NCBI GenBank assembly: GCA_015179045.1
Contig: WHUZ01000007.1
Location: forward strand, 372,001 to 436,000
Length of the DNA: 64,000 nucleotides
Origin: Kalaharituber pfeilii
Lineage: Eukaryota; Ascomycota; Pezizomycetes; Pezizales; Pezizaceae
Direction of reading: 5' to 3'
The notes beneath the pieces are model-generated. The model was not told the DNA's origin. It was given only the letters and a program-made list of their open reading frames with translations, and did no database searches. Made by a program: the position numbers and the translations under genes. Below, in pieces: positions 35,643 through 46,150 of the stretch. Position 1 is the stretch's first letter. The number at the start of each line of letters is the position of its first letter.

Positions 35643-37247
35643 GAAAGGCGAGCTTGACAAGTCAGCGACTCAAGAAAATGGAGGAAAGCCTCGCCCCAGT
35701 AGTAGTTAGGCTTGGGACAGCTACAATTGAGGAATAGAATGCTGCTAGAAGAGAGGAGGAGATAAAGAGGAAGAATCTGGAGATTGAGGCAAAAAGAGAG
35801 ACTGAAAGAGCCTTAGCTCATGCAAAGGCACATGAGGCGAAGCAGAGAGAGGCAAGAGAGAGAAGTGAGTGTGAGGCTCAGGAAGCAGCTGAACAGGAGG
35901 AGCGAAGGATTGACCTCGAAAAGGCATCAAAAAGGGCAGTGCTAGAAGTAGAATTCGAAGCCTTGTAGAAAAGGTCTACTAGGGTGCAAATAAAGATGAA
36001 TAAGGAAGCTAGTGAGGAAGAGATGGAACAAGCATATGAGGAGGAACAGAAGGCAAAAAAGAAAGCTACTGAAGTAACTGAAGCTCAGGAGATAGCTGAG
36101 CATGTCGGACTGGGCAAGATAAGGGCAGATGGTGAGTTCTGAGAGGTTGTAGGCACAAAGAAGACTAGGAAATGAGTAGTAATTTCCCTTCACAAACAGG
36201 CAGCGATATGTGAGGAGGGGAGGTGGGAGGAGGAGGAAAAGAAGCACCTAGGGGAGGTTTCCAATGCACTGCTTGCACTAGAAAGTGGAAACAAATAGAA
36301 GGCCATTCGAGTAGTTGATCTGGTAGGAAATGCAGCTGTGTCAAGGTTCGAGTAGAAATGGCGAGTTGTTGATACGGCATGGCATATGGAGGAAGAAGGA
36401 AGTAGTAGACATACTGAGGAAGCAGCTAGAGGCAGTCTTTGGAGATGACATGCTCTATGTGTGGGGTGAACAGCGAGGTACAGTACTACTAATTGCAAAA
36501 GGTTGGGGACAGAGATTACATATCACTTTAATTGCGGGAAACATGTACGCATTTGGAGCAAGATGGCCAGAGAGGGTAGGCCCAAATGCATGGAATACGA
36601 TGAAGGCAAAAGCAGTCAAGTTCGAAGCTGAAAATGCACAGGTAGTAGAACTTCTTTGTCAAGGAAGGAGTTAGTATTGGAGGAGGCATAAGAGGGTCGA
36701 ATTGTATAAGCCCGTAGCAGGAAGGCTTCAGGAATTACTAGTGAGCACTCGAGCCACGACTTCAACAGTAGCATCAGCTACTACGGTATCAGCTACTGCA
36801 TCAGATAACAACATTACACCAGCACCCAACCTGCCACCTAACGCACCCTCTGCACCTGCAGCTATGAGAAATGGCGAGCCAGGAACTAGGTCTACTTTCA
36901 GTAGTCAGAAGAGGAAGCAGCCGGTTCCAGAGAAGAGTTAATTTCGCTGCCAAAGGATTGGGCACATTCAGAGAACTGCCCCTTACCAAAAGGCATTAAG
37001 AGGCGTACAGAAGGGGCCCCGTCGAGGCCTGAGGCGGCTAAGAGACCAATGACAATAGGAGTCGTAGTGCAGGCAGGGATGGGGCCAGAAGGCCAATAGT
37101 AATGTTAAAACAGAAGGTGAAGGTAGCATTTCAGAATATTGAAGGATCTCTCAGAAATAGTGATATCATTTTGGAATGGGCAAATAGAGAGAAGGTGGAA
37201 TTGATCTTTATAGGGAATGCATGAGTAGAAGGGAGGAGAGTGGGTAA

Positions 37248-38205
37248 CGGTGTTCCCAACCGGCCAGCCCAAGGTTCCAGATGGCCTGGGCCGGTCCAGG
37301 CCGGCCAGGCTGGTCCAGGCCGTTCAAGCAATTCAGGGGTAGGAGGGCTGGTTACAAGGCTATTCAGGGGCCACCTTCAGATTACTTGGACACGGATTCA
37401 ATACAAACCTTTCTACATCCTCGGATAGCTATCTAGACTTTTTTTTTTATTGAGCAGCGCTTTTTGCAGGTATTCAGGTAAGTAATTTGCCCTGCCATGG
37501 CGAACAGCTGCAAGCGGGGTCACGTGAGAAAAAAAAAAAAAAAAAAAAAAAGGTAAGTAATTTTTTTTTAGTATCGCTTGACTGTATACTAATTTCTTTT
37601 ATTACTACTGCATGGATGCAGACATTCCAAACACCGGTACTGGAGATGATGATTCCCTCAGTAATCTTTCTTCACTCTCCATAGTCCAGTTCAAGTTTTG
37701 ATCTTGTACTGACAATTCCCTGTAGTCAATCTGATGCTGAAATCGAGTCTTCTGGAATTTGGGTTACAAAACTCAGTTGTGACGAAGTTGGATCAAATAC
37801 TGCCGATCTCAACTAGGTAGTCGCTAGTAAATATAAGGCCAGCCAATAACCTGGTGGAGCAATGCGTGATAATGGAAAGTGACACTCGCGGTGCAAAATC
37901 TGCAAGCAAAATCCTAAACGTTAGACAATGAGGTATACGTAGAAGTAGGAGTACGTTCTGTATATAGCTATAGCTACTGTATAATTTAAATCACATTGCA
38001 ACCTGAATGGCCTGAACTGGCTTGGACTGGCCTGAACTGGCTTGGACTGGCCTGAACTGGCTTGGACTGGCCTGAACTGGCTTGCACTGGCCTGAACTGG
38101 CTTGGACTGGCCTGAATGTCCTGGACTGGCCTGAATGATTCAGGCCGGCCCAGGCCTAGATTTCTATAGCCCAGGCCGGCCAGGCCATACCCGTTGGGAA
38201 CACTG
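37248..38205 (+). mobile_element. hAT-like non-autonomous element, copy 2 (older)
   Basis: Termini are CGGTGTTCCCAAC and GTTGGGAACACTG. The internal small gene is diverged and interrupted by stops, and the right arm has 20-bp tandem GGCCTGAACTGGCTTGGACT units at about 38000-38110. It retains RCKICKQNPKR, the Cys-containing version of the finger end. No convincing 8-bp repeat remains. A short retroposon is nested at 37489-37550. Confidence 0.8.
37489..37550 (+). mobile_element. Short retroposon at the hAT splice donor, 13-bp TSD
   Basis: The family-1 core begins at GCCCTGCC and carries a long A-tail. The repeat AGGTAAGTAATTT lies at 37476-37488 and 37551-37563 and contains the 5' splice site. 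Copies 1 and 3 of the same hAT element have one uninterrupted AGGTAAGTAATTT, a direct empty site. Confidence 0.95.
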
Positions 38206-38470
38206 GCACTAGGTAATAACGGGGCATCTGGCCTATGAGGTTATCAGCCAGGTTGAGAGCGGCAAGAGGAGAGTGGCAAGAGGATAGTGGCTCATGCTAG
38301 AAGAGGGGCCCGAGATTAAAAGTGAATGTTCACTCAGATACAAATCTAGAGATCTTGGAGGGTTAGATGGAAAAGTGGGTAAGGCTGAGAGGCCCAGATG
38401 ATCCACGGCCTAGTGCAGTACTGCTAGGAGACTTTAACGCACACCACCCAGCTTGGTACAAACCAGACAA

Positions 38471-39358
38471 CAGTGTTCCCAACCGGCCAGGCCGCCCAGG
38501 CCGCCCAGGCTGGTCCAGGCCGGTCCAGGCCATTCAGGCCGTTTAAGCAATTTTAGGGGCAGGAGGGCTGGTTATGAGGCTATTTCAGGGGCCACCTTCA
38601 GGTTACTTGGACACGGATTTAATATGAACCTTTCAATATTTTCAGATAACTATCTAGACTTTTTTTTATTGTGCAGCGCTTTTCGCAGGTATTCAGGTAA
38701 GTAATTTTTTTTTGTATCGCTTGACTATATACTAATTTCTTATCAGTATTGCAGGAAGACAGACATTCCAACCACCGGTACTGGCGATGATGATTCCTTT
38801 AGTATTCTTCACTCTCCATAGTGCCGCTCAAGTTTTGATCTTGCATCGACGATTCCCTGCAGTCCAATCTGATGCGGATACCGAGTCTTCTGGAATTTGG
38901 GTTACAAAAATCTGGTGCGACAAAGTTGGATTTGACAGTATGGTGAAGCTGTGCATGGCTAATGGAAAGCGGTACTGGCGGTGTAAAATCAGCAAGCAAA
39001 ATCCTAAACATTAGAGTAGAATTAGAGTACGTTCTGTATATAGCTACTGTATAACTTAACTCACACTGCAGCCTGAATGGCCTCAATGGCCTGGACCGGC
39101 CTGAATGGCCTGGACCGGCCTGAATGGCCTGAATGGCCTCAATGGCCTGGACCGGCCTGAATGGCCTGAATGGCCTGAATGGCCTGGACCGGCCTGGGCG
39201 GCCTGGAACGGCCTGGAACATTCAGGCCGCCTGGGCCGGCGCGGGCGGACCTCACGGCCGGCCTGAATGTTTCAGGCCGGCCCAGGCCTAGATTTCTACG
39301 GCCCAGGCCGGCCAGGCCATACCCTTGGCCTGGCCTGGCCGGCCCGTTGGGAACACTG
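38471..39358 (+). mobile_element. hAT-like non-autonomous element, copy 3
   Basis: Termini CAGTGTTCCCAAC and GTTGGGAACACTG enclose GGCC arrays (left about 38485-38545, right about 39070-39345) and the spliced small gene. It is nearly identical to copy 1 in the middle but opposite in orientation. Left flank CCAGACAA and right flank TCCAATAT differ. Confidence 0.87.
38624..39014 (+). CDS. Spliced 110-residue hAT-derived protein, BED-finger-like
   Basis: Exons 38624-38696 and 38755-39014 join in frame across a 58-bp intron with donor GTAAGT, TACTAAT branch-like motif and TTGCAG acceptor. The protein starts MNLSIFSDNYLDFFLLC and ends NGKRYWRCKISKQNPKH. The C-terminal 45 residues resemble a hAT BED-type zinc finger with one zinc ligand replaced by Ser. 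Copy 1 encodes an identical second exon. The catalytic DDE/dimerisation regions are absent, so it cannot be a transposase. It could be a DNA-binding leftover or not expressed. Confidence 0.6.
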
Positions 39359-39381
39359 TCCAATATGACAGGCTAGACTGC
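39359..39381. mobile_element. Detached TIR of element A copy 2
   Basis: TCCAATATGACAGGCTAGACTG is the terminal repeat of element A with one or two changes. It stands alone next to hAT copy 3, with the rest of the element at 29153-29728. Confidence 0.8.
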
Positions 39382-39440
39382 AGATATCCTGTACCAAGCT
39401 TGTTCTACACCAGTTGTTTAACTGACCTAACTGACCTGGA

Positions 39441-39505
39441 ATCTCGCCATAGCCCTTAGGGCGGCCTGCGAGTAATGATATTAAAAAAAAAAAATAAAAA
39501 AAAAA
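39441..39505 (+). mobile_element. Short retroposon, tail family 2, with 13-bp TSD
   Basis: The core CTCGCCATAGCCCTTAGGGC with GGCCTGCGAGTAATGATAT and an A-tail is flanked by TAACTGACCTGGA at 39428-39440 and 39506-39518. Confidence 0.93.
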
Positions 39506-39658
39506 TAACTGACCTGGAGTTCCAGCTTTGTTTATCAAAACGCTCTCACCGACTACTGCTTTTCTCATGATCAGGCATATTGGTCTAGCCTTGTTACTCA
39601 TTCTGTGCCCTGCTTTCATCTTTCAGATAGAGTAGCTCTTTTTGTACCTAGATATACA

Positions 39659-39780
39659 GTTGAACTTGTTATATTGGATAAGGCTGGGACCAGTGGGTTT
39701 TATCCAATGAGATAAATATCCAATAATCCTCACCAGACCAATTGGCTAGGCCCGACAAAGTTGATCCAATCTGAGAGGTT
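39659..39780. mobile_element. Diverged short derivative of element A
   Basis: CAGTTGAACTTGTTATATTGG and GATCCAATCTGAGAGGTT resemble the two ends of element A, with only about 80 bp between. A solo LTR has inserted at its right end. Confidence 0.6.
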
Positions 39781-40155
39781 TGCCAGGGCTTACCCGAGAA
39801 GGGGATATCCACCCACATTGACCCGTAAAGCTGCTAGTGACAATTCGGCCTGATCAACTGATAGCTGCAGTTGGGCAATGAAACATGGGTCGGGCACGGA
39901 TATATATTGGAAGGATCTGGCGGCATGGTCATAGCAGTGTCAGCCACCGGATGGACCTCTAGATGAGGCGAGGCAGTGGCTGAGGGATATCTATATATAG
40001 AACATCATGATATCATAGCAAGTTAGACAATAGATGGAAGGCATGCAGGATTGAGTATAAGAAGGGCCAGCAAGAGCTGCTCTCTCAAAGGTGAAGCACC
40101 AAGCGTTGTCCTAAGTTACACCCTCTATTCACTACATCATCGTAAAACTGTAACA
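39781..40155 (+). mobile_element. Solo LTR with 5-bp TSD AGGTT
   Basis: It starts TGCCAGGG and ends CTGTAACA. AGGTT flanks it at 39776-39780 and 40156-40160. It is related to the minus-strand LTR at 33242-33701, sharing the first 120 bp and the last 70 bp best. Confidence 0.88.
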
Positions 40156-40163
40156 AGGTTCTA

Positions 40164-40693
40164 CAGTGGACTCTCGATATAAGAATATCATCAGGCGGGA
40201 GGTATATTCTTATATCAAATACTGTATATTCTTATATAAAACTCAGTACAGCAAAGGCTCTAAGAGATACAGGAAAGGTACGGGGTATAATGAGGTGTAG
40301 AACAGGCTCAAGGAAGTACAGGAAACAGAGGGGTTCAAAAGTAAAGAGAATAAGGTTTGAAAAAGTGCTAAGAGGATAACTTTGACGGGAGGAAATCAGT
40401 AATTTTGCTTTGTATATTTTTGCATTCTTTTCAACTATTTGAGCGCTTTCAATGCGACGCTTCCCTTTATATAGATATTTCCTATCAATAAGCTTATAGG
40501 ACTAGTGCAACAACTGAACTACTATATGGGCAGTTCCTTGCGTTGACAGTATAAGAATATATATGTGGTGACTAAGTCAAAAACTTAGGAATATTCCTTA
40601 TATCCAATATATTCTACATTGTATGAGGAGTTGGGGAAGAACATTCTTCAAATATAATCTTATGTCGAACATGCTAGTATTGAGAGTCCACTG
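40164..40693. mobile_element. TA-flanked MITE, 530 bp
   Basis: The ends CAGTGGACTCTCGATATAAG and TATTGAGAGTCCACTG are inverted repeats. TA precedes the left end; TG follows the right, a likely mutated TA. TTCTTATATC motifs recur inside. No coding capacity. Confidence 0.78.
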
Positions 40694-41092
40694 TGTTGTA
40701 GTCTCTGCTCAATTAATCTGTTAGTGGATAAGAGGCGCATGTTGGATAATTGTCCTTCTCCCATCTATATCCAATATGATGGGAGTTTCACCTGCAGATG
40801 AATACTTGCTCAACATCAATTAATGAGGATAAGACTATGAGAGCATAATAGTTGTTGAATGCATACGGCATCGATGCAATGTTTGGATATGACCTGCCGG
40901 ACACCGAATTATATATTCCGCTGCCCGGCTGATACAGCCTTCTAATGCCACTTCGAGAAAAAACGTCCTGTCACTATATTCTCCGACTCAGACAGCTCCG
41001 ATTCTAAGGCCGTTAAAGAAGAAGACAATGATAAAGATGATAAAAGAGTGATGAAAAAACTTTGAGATCTTTGTCAAACAAAAAAGAGGCAG

Positions 41093-41483
41093 ATGGAAAA
41101 AGGACCAGAGGGATCAAAGCGGATGAGAAGAGAAGCTGAGAAGGTGGGAAAGGAAATGTCTGACTCAGTCCAATATCCCGCAGACAAATTAAGTACCACT
41201 GCTGGTGGTACAGGTCTGACATCTACATCATCTACAGAGGAGCGAATCGAGAAAGTGGAACTTCAGATAGATGAGCAAAGGAAAGACATTCAAGCGATTT
41301 TGGGAATTCTCCAAAACAAACTTCTTACCTCAGTCTTCTCCAACTACTGCTGCAACTTCAGCAGCTGAGACAAGCTTTGCTTATCTCGCTACTGACTCTA
41401 CTCACTCAAATCTAGAATCTTCAATAGCTGTGGAGAGATGGGGGGCCACAATTGAATCTTTCTCGAACTTGATTGCCTCTTAA
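41093..41483 (+). other. Unrecognised open frames, probably transposon-derived
   Basis: A 91-residue frame (41093-41368) has a charged, coiled-coil-like stretch TEERIEKVELQIDEQRKDIQ. A second frame continues to 41483. No upstream exon or domain recognised; it lies between a MITE and a Harbinger remnant. Confidence 0.35.
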
Positions 41484-41520
41484 GCATTTATGTATATTGA
41501 TTAGAAGGATAACTACCATA

Positions 41521-42560
41521 TAGTAGCCTCAAACTGGCCGAAGTCCAATTTTTAAGCCCCTAGAGTAGTCCAAAAACTGCCACGATGAGTTGACTTTCCC
41601 AGAGCCATGGTCAGCACTGATTCGTAGAGAAGACATATGAGCATTGAAAGTGTTACGGGTTGCAACCGGCCGTTTCGCAAACCGTTTCACCGAAGGTAGA
41701 ACTACCAGTGACCGCTGGTAGTACGGTCGGTATATATAGGAGTATCCGTACGGGGTTTCCGTACCATGCCTTTTCTTTATGGCACGACTCACCCTCAGTC
41801 AGTCCAGTATGTTACTTCTTTGTAACAGAAAGCTTGTAGTACTGGTGGCAGCTCTTGACCTGGTAGCACTTTGTACCCCTCATTACACCATATCCTATTG
41901 CATAAGCAGGGTCTCCATAAAGGTACAGTTGCTTCCTCATTCCTCTATGTTGACCTAAGGAATGTAAATCATACAAAACTCTCACAGATACTAGAATCTT
42001 GCCATGCAGCATAACCTCCCAGTTTGCTCAAATGGGCCTGTAAGATGTGAGATAACCCAACAGGTGTCATAAAAGATTGAGATTTTAATGAATACCTTCT
42101 TTTATATCTTGAATACCAGAACTCCTGATTTACTACTGGTCGGCATATCACTTTAAGTGTGCCATCAATAAACCCCCATGCACCGTCAACTCCACTGTAT
42201 AATCAGCATAGGTTGAGAGTTGTTGGTATGTCAATCATCGATAGTCCAAAAGAGCGTACCGGCATATCGTCCAGCTAGGTATTCAATAATGCTGTTAAAG
42301 ATACTGCTTTGCCAACTCTTTCAAATAAATGTAAATTCTCTTTGTATCGATTAGGTGCAGATAATCGATAAAGAAGCAGACAAAATGTGGTCTCCAGAGA
42401 GGGCTTGCACCTGCTGGGATCTAATCCTATCCAACCAGCGTTATGGTAGAATCTCTCAAATTTCAGCCTTTGTGAATTGAAAGTACTGTATGCATTGCTC
42501 ATCAGTCCAAGTATCCAGTTCAAATTCAACTTGGGGCACGACAATGCCTCGAATTCCTAG
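41521..42560 (-). pseudogene. PIF/Harbinger-type transposase pseudogene
   Basis: Minus-strand pieces in order: CKPSLETTFCLLLYRLSAPN near 42380-42430, GAWGFIDGTLKVICRP near 42160, NQEFWYSRYKRRYSLKSQSF, LYLYGDPAYAIGYGV near 41900, and MSSLRISADHGSGKVNSSWQF then LKIGLRPV near 41530-41640. FIDGT and YGDPAY carry the first two acidic residues of the DDE_4 nuclease; the HGSGK region is where the last acidic residue (usually within EWGF) should be and appears changed. Frames shift between blocks, and a solo LTR splits the gene. Confidence 0.85.
41651..41827. mobile_element. Short solo LTR (177 bp) in the Harbinger transposase, TSD GAAAG
   Basis: The ends TGTTACGGG and CTTTGTAACA are inverted, and GAAAG lies at 41646-41650 and 41828-41832. 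A TATATATAGG box sits near 41732-41742. The transposase frame resumes on either side. Confidence 0.88.
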
Positions 42561-42569
42561 CTCGCCGAA

Positions 42570-42790
42570 ATCGGTTTCTCCGCCTAGTATAAGCCACTGT
42601 GGCTGTAGAAAGTACTTGGAAGAGAGTGCATGTGCATGATTAATGGCAGCTAGATTTGTTGCGGTGTTGGTACGGGGATATGAACGGGGGATATTAACGG
42701 GGAGTGCGTGCTAAACCTCTGTTATATTTTTGCAGAGTTTCCCGCTAAGATTACTAATACAACACGGGGAAAATCTATGGGGATGTTGCT
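42570..42790. repeat. Direct repeat shared with 45889-46150
   Basis: The two copies share GAAAGTACTTGGAAGA, GTGCATGTGCATG(A/G)TTAATGG, GGGGATATTAACGG and AAACCTCT blocks. No gene. It is part of an unidentified dispersed repeat. Confidence 0.6.
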
Positions 42791-44225
42791 AAACCTCTAG
42801 ACCTCTATTATTGTTTATTGCCGTTCTTCGTTGCAATTTTGTCCTGCACTAGAGCAGGGTAAATGCATGAGGCTGACTGCTATCTAAGACTTGCAAACTA
42901 CGAGACAAGGGCAACTTTCCATGGGCTTTTACCGAATTCTGAAAACCTTGTATCTGTAACTGTGTGGCCGGAGGAGGCAACAACTGAGATCCGAAACTAT
43001 GGTCTCGGCTCATGGGTTTAAGAGATATTGCCATTGCCGCGCATTCCGTCCTAGCATCACTATTTCTAGCGGGCTCGCATCTTACAGTAATAAACTCGTC
43101 GAAGTACCTACTGGTAAAGTAGTTATGACTATGCCAATTCCATAATTCACGTTTAGCGATACATGCAGGTTATGAATGCCAGAAAGTGGGCGACTTTGAA
43201 TCGTCCAATGTTCCCGACGTGCACGAAGTGGCATCAGATTTCCCCTAGGCCCCGTTGAATTTATTGTATGAGCATACATAGTGGGGATCAAACTGTAGAG
43301 CGATATCGATTCAAGCTTAGCCACGCTTTTTAGGCTTCATGTGAACGAGTTAATTATCGGTATGCCGAATTAAGTTCTGATATTTTGTCCAGTTCCAACC
43401 ACACTACAGCGATCCCCTTGTTGAGCCCTTCAAATTTCTCTAATTATGGTTTCTCTAATTATGCATGATTAGGGCAGGAATGTGTGCATGCCTGAACCAT
43501 GCTCGGATCAATCTTGAAGTTATTTTATTCTGGTTGCACTGACCTCCGATCGAACCAAACTATGTAAGGCTTTTTGAACCGAATTTTCCCCAATATAGAG
43601 TTACCGCTCAGGCGGAACTCTGCCCACGAGATCAGTCTCTGCCATGCGTCATACTGCATTTCTATACACCGATAAGACTATGGCATGGCTGTCGAAAGCC
43701 ACAAAGCTCCAAAGCCTCTATGTATCGCAGGCGTCCGTGTAACATCGCCGTTCACCAACAACGACATCAGCTTCCTTATCATCTTAGTAACTGCATCCTT
43801 CCGTTATCTTACTTTGTAGTGGCCGGTTTTCTATACCTACGAAAATTGCTGTGCATGCGTGTCCAAAGTTCATATATCAGCTGCAGTAAACGGCCTCTTA
43901 ATTCAGGCACTCACAATTGGTCAAATCTAGGAAAAACCATAGAACCATGTTATATTTACATAAAGTTTTTCGAAGTTCGAGAACCCATCACGATAGCTTC
44001 CGGAGTGTCAACCAGACTGGAGTCCGCACTACCAATCTTTGGCCATAGGTGGTAAAGCCTTCAAATCTTGAGCTGGACTTCAGGTTTCTGAGAAGCATAA
44101 GGCCTGTTTAGTATCATTGACCTGACTAGTAACGCACGATTCGAGCTCGCAATAGCCCGACCTTCATATCGCTCCCTTTAACACCTACAACCTTGTCGTT
44201 TATATCCTTTAAGGTTTTTGTTTGA
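42791..44225. other. 1.4 kb without a supported gene
   Basis: The longest frame (43720-44055, 111 residues) has no recognisable domain and no splice context. Confidence 0.45.
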
Positions 44226-44275
44226 CGCGTACCACCCTAGGGGCTACGGTGACAGTTTAGTTACATAAGAGATAG
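44226..44275 (-). mobile_element. Degenerate family-2 tail with 5' extension
   Basis: The complement reads CTTATGTAACTAAACTGTCAC then CGTAGCCCCTAGGGTGGTACG, matching the extended copy at 33712. There is no A-tail. Confidence 0.55.
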
Positions 44276-44659
44276 AAGGAAGGAAAATAAAGAGAATAAA
44301 GGATAAAACTATGACCCTAGCAGCGACATGGAAGTATGTAGATTCCCCTATCGTTCCACCCACTCCATCAGTTCAACGAGCGGGTCTCCTTCCCCTCTTT
44401 AAAGTTTAAGCGCACACGTAACCGTTCATGACCTCTACAATATAATCAAAGTCCACAGGAACTGTGCCCACACAGTTGCATCTGTATTTTTGCCCTTTTC
44501 TTGAAATACGTTGATAAAGTCTATAGAACGATCTGACCAGTGTCGGTTTTGGTTCAGTGAATTGTGCAGTTTTCGAGAATACTGTTACTTTACCCTTCGA
44601 TACCGGCTGTTCAACAGTCATTGTACATCTCAGGTCAGCCTATCAACAGTGTCAAAATC

Positions 44660-45133
44660 ATGTGCCTCAACAGTTCTTGCTCTAGTATTTCACGAAACCT
44701 TATCTCACTATTCTTGCTCTTGATTTTGTCCAGCACAATCTTTCCAAGCGCGACGCCTGCCAAAGTCAACGCGATGGCTGCTTCCCCCCGCCGTCCACCG
44801 CAAAACGCTCACCGAGACAAGAAAACTGATGGCCCAGGGCCCTCTTTCAACTTCCCAGGTTCCGTCACCGTTTGTCAACGGGACTACTACGAAAACTGCA
44901 CCACTCTGGTCGAAGCCCCTGGCTCAGTGAGCCGTCGATGTACGCGTGCACCAATAGAATATAACGATCGTATATCAAGTCTCGAAGTGAAAAATGGCTG
45001 TTGTCAGTTTTTCAAAGTGTTTGAATGCAGGGGCGCTACGGTCCTGGTTGCATGCAATGAGAAGAAAGGGACCCTGTTCGGGACAAAAAACAATCAGATC
45101 AGTAGCTGGAAGTGCTATTTTGGTGAACGTTAG
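44660..45133 (+). CDS. Small secreted Cys-rich protein, 157 residues
   Basis: I chose the Met at 44660 because it leads into a hydrophobic signal sequence (LISLFLLLILSSTIFPSATP), unlike the upstream Met. After a basic/Pro-rich linker the mature part has VTVCQRDYYENCTTLVEAPG, then RRCTRAPIEYND, NGCCQFFKVFECRG, LVACNEKKGTL and NNQISSWKCYF at the end. Eight Cys are spaced as in the protein at 55745-56086. The (D/N)(D/N)xxSS box before the last Cys recalls beta-gamma-crystallin calcium sites, found in some small secreted fungal proteins (weak analogy). Possible effector or antimicrobial protein; function unknown. Single exon. Confidence 0.78.
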   Translation: MCLNSSCSSISRNLISLFLLLILSSTIFPSATPAKVNAMAASPRRPPQNAHRDKKTDGPGPSFNFPGSVTVCQRDYYENCTTLVEAPGSVSRRCTRAPIEYNDRISSLEVKNGCCQFFKVFECRGATVLVACNEKKGTLFGTKNNQISSWKCYFGER

Positions 45134-45529
45134 GGTAAGCCCAAGCCGGCTATGTTCCGGGAAGTGGTAAACTTTGCTGGTATGTATCCTGATAGCCATG
45201 TTGATATATGGTTTGAGTGGTTGACAACTCGCTCACAGCCAGATCAACAGTAAAGAGCTGCATTTCATCAGAGGTTCTTATTTGAGAGTTTCGCTTGTTT
45301 TTCTATAACTATGGTTTCGCCAGCTACGGACTACTATGGGATCTTACCGAGTTCGGCAACGGTTTAAATGTAGCCAATGTAAAATGAATGTTCAACTCAC
45401 CTAATAATCGATCCATTTCTCTCCTTAACTTGAAATAGGAATTCATTGCAGGGTGTGAGGAAGGAAGTTTGTGAGGCGAAAGTTGAATATTGAGGGACAT
45501 CGATTGACTGGGGATGTGGTTATAATTAG

Positions 45530-45652
45530 GCGGATTTTGCAACGTCCGAATAAAGTAATTCGGGTAATTATTAATCACGGTTGGTGTAGCGACGAATTGT
45601 TGGTGGCTGGTGTATCATAGCAGGCAAAGTTCGATTAAATAACCGAACTTTG
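45530..45652. repeat. Left arm of a 120-bp inverted repeat (2.25-kb element)
   Basis: GGCGGATTTTGCAACGTCC...TAAATAACCGAACTTTGC is repeated as its complement at 47667-47782. The pair probably marks the ends of a 2.25-kb TIR element with a Tc1-like element nested inside. Confidence 0.7.
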
Positions 45653-45888
45653 CTGGTTAACTTCCCCATCCTAGAAAATTCTATTCTCAACACCAGGCTT
45701 GTTTCATCCACTTTCACAGACACCAGCAGTACCATTTTCCCTATAATCTTTATTCATACAATCGCCATGCCTCCAAGTTGTCTAGGAGCAACCCCTTCAG
45801 CATCTGCCACCTCTCAAATAGGTATACCAAGCTCAGAAAGACTAGAAGAAAGGGACTCTGCAAGCTAAACCCGCTTCAGCAAGTCGGA

Positions 45889-46150
45889 ATCATTTTCTCC
45901 ACCAATTTCTTATTGATAAGCCACTGTGAGTGTAGAAAGTACTGAAGAAAGTACTTGGAAGAAAGTACTACAGGCTGCAACTGCTGCCTGTGCAGCTACG
46001 AAATGCTGTAGGTGCATGTGCATGGTTAATGGGAGCTGGATTTGTTGCACGGGGATATTAACGGATATTAATGGGGACTACGTGCCAAAACCTCTCATTT
46101 GCAGAATTCCTGCTAAGGTGACTAATACATACAATATGGGGGAAAATTTA
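45889..46150. repeat. Direct repeat shared with 42570-42790
   Basis: Same blocks as the other copy, with an added GAAAGTACT triplication and a TGCAACTGCTGCCTGTGCAG insert. Confidence 0.6.

Larger units (their letters stand above)
33960..36960 (+). pseudogene. LINE ORF1 (gag-like) remnant, broken
   Basis: Successive frames encode acidic, coiled-coil-prone peptides: VDEVLNQAGKNTENFIKKKD at about 34155-34450, a Pro/Ala linker (about 34660-34760), ERARREEEIKRK-type heptads at about 35680-36150, and KKEVVDILRKQLEAVFGD at about 36390-36660. A Cys/His knuckle remnant FRCQRIGHIQR follows near 36943-36980. ORF1 proteins bind LINE RNA. Stops, frameshifts, a probable solo LTR (35027-35226) and a truncated LINE tail (35422-35642) interrupt it. 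It precedes an endonuclease-coding remnant on the same strand. Confidence 0.65.
37101..38470 (+). pseudogene. LINE endonuclease (APE-type) remnant
   Basis: The frame reads KVKVAFQNIEGSLRNSDIIL and KVELIFIGNA, is split by hAT copy 2 (37248-38205), then resumes with a diverged HLAYE motif (typical HPAYE), TNLEILEG, and LLGDFNAHHPAWYKPDN just before hAT copy 3 at 38471. GDFNAHH holds the catalytic Asp/Asn/His of APE endonucleases. The next endonuclease residues (VPDPRGKTLMVGM) are found at about 28070-28126 on the other strand, next to hAT copy 1. Confidence 0.85.

Noticed and set aside
37240..38213. An 8-bp target duplication for hAT copy 2 (GTGGGTAA versus GCACTAGG)
   Set aside because: The flanks do not match. 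Only a shifted GGTAA is shared, which is not convincing.
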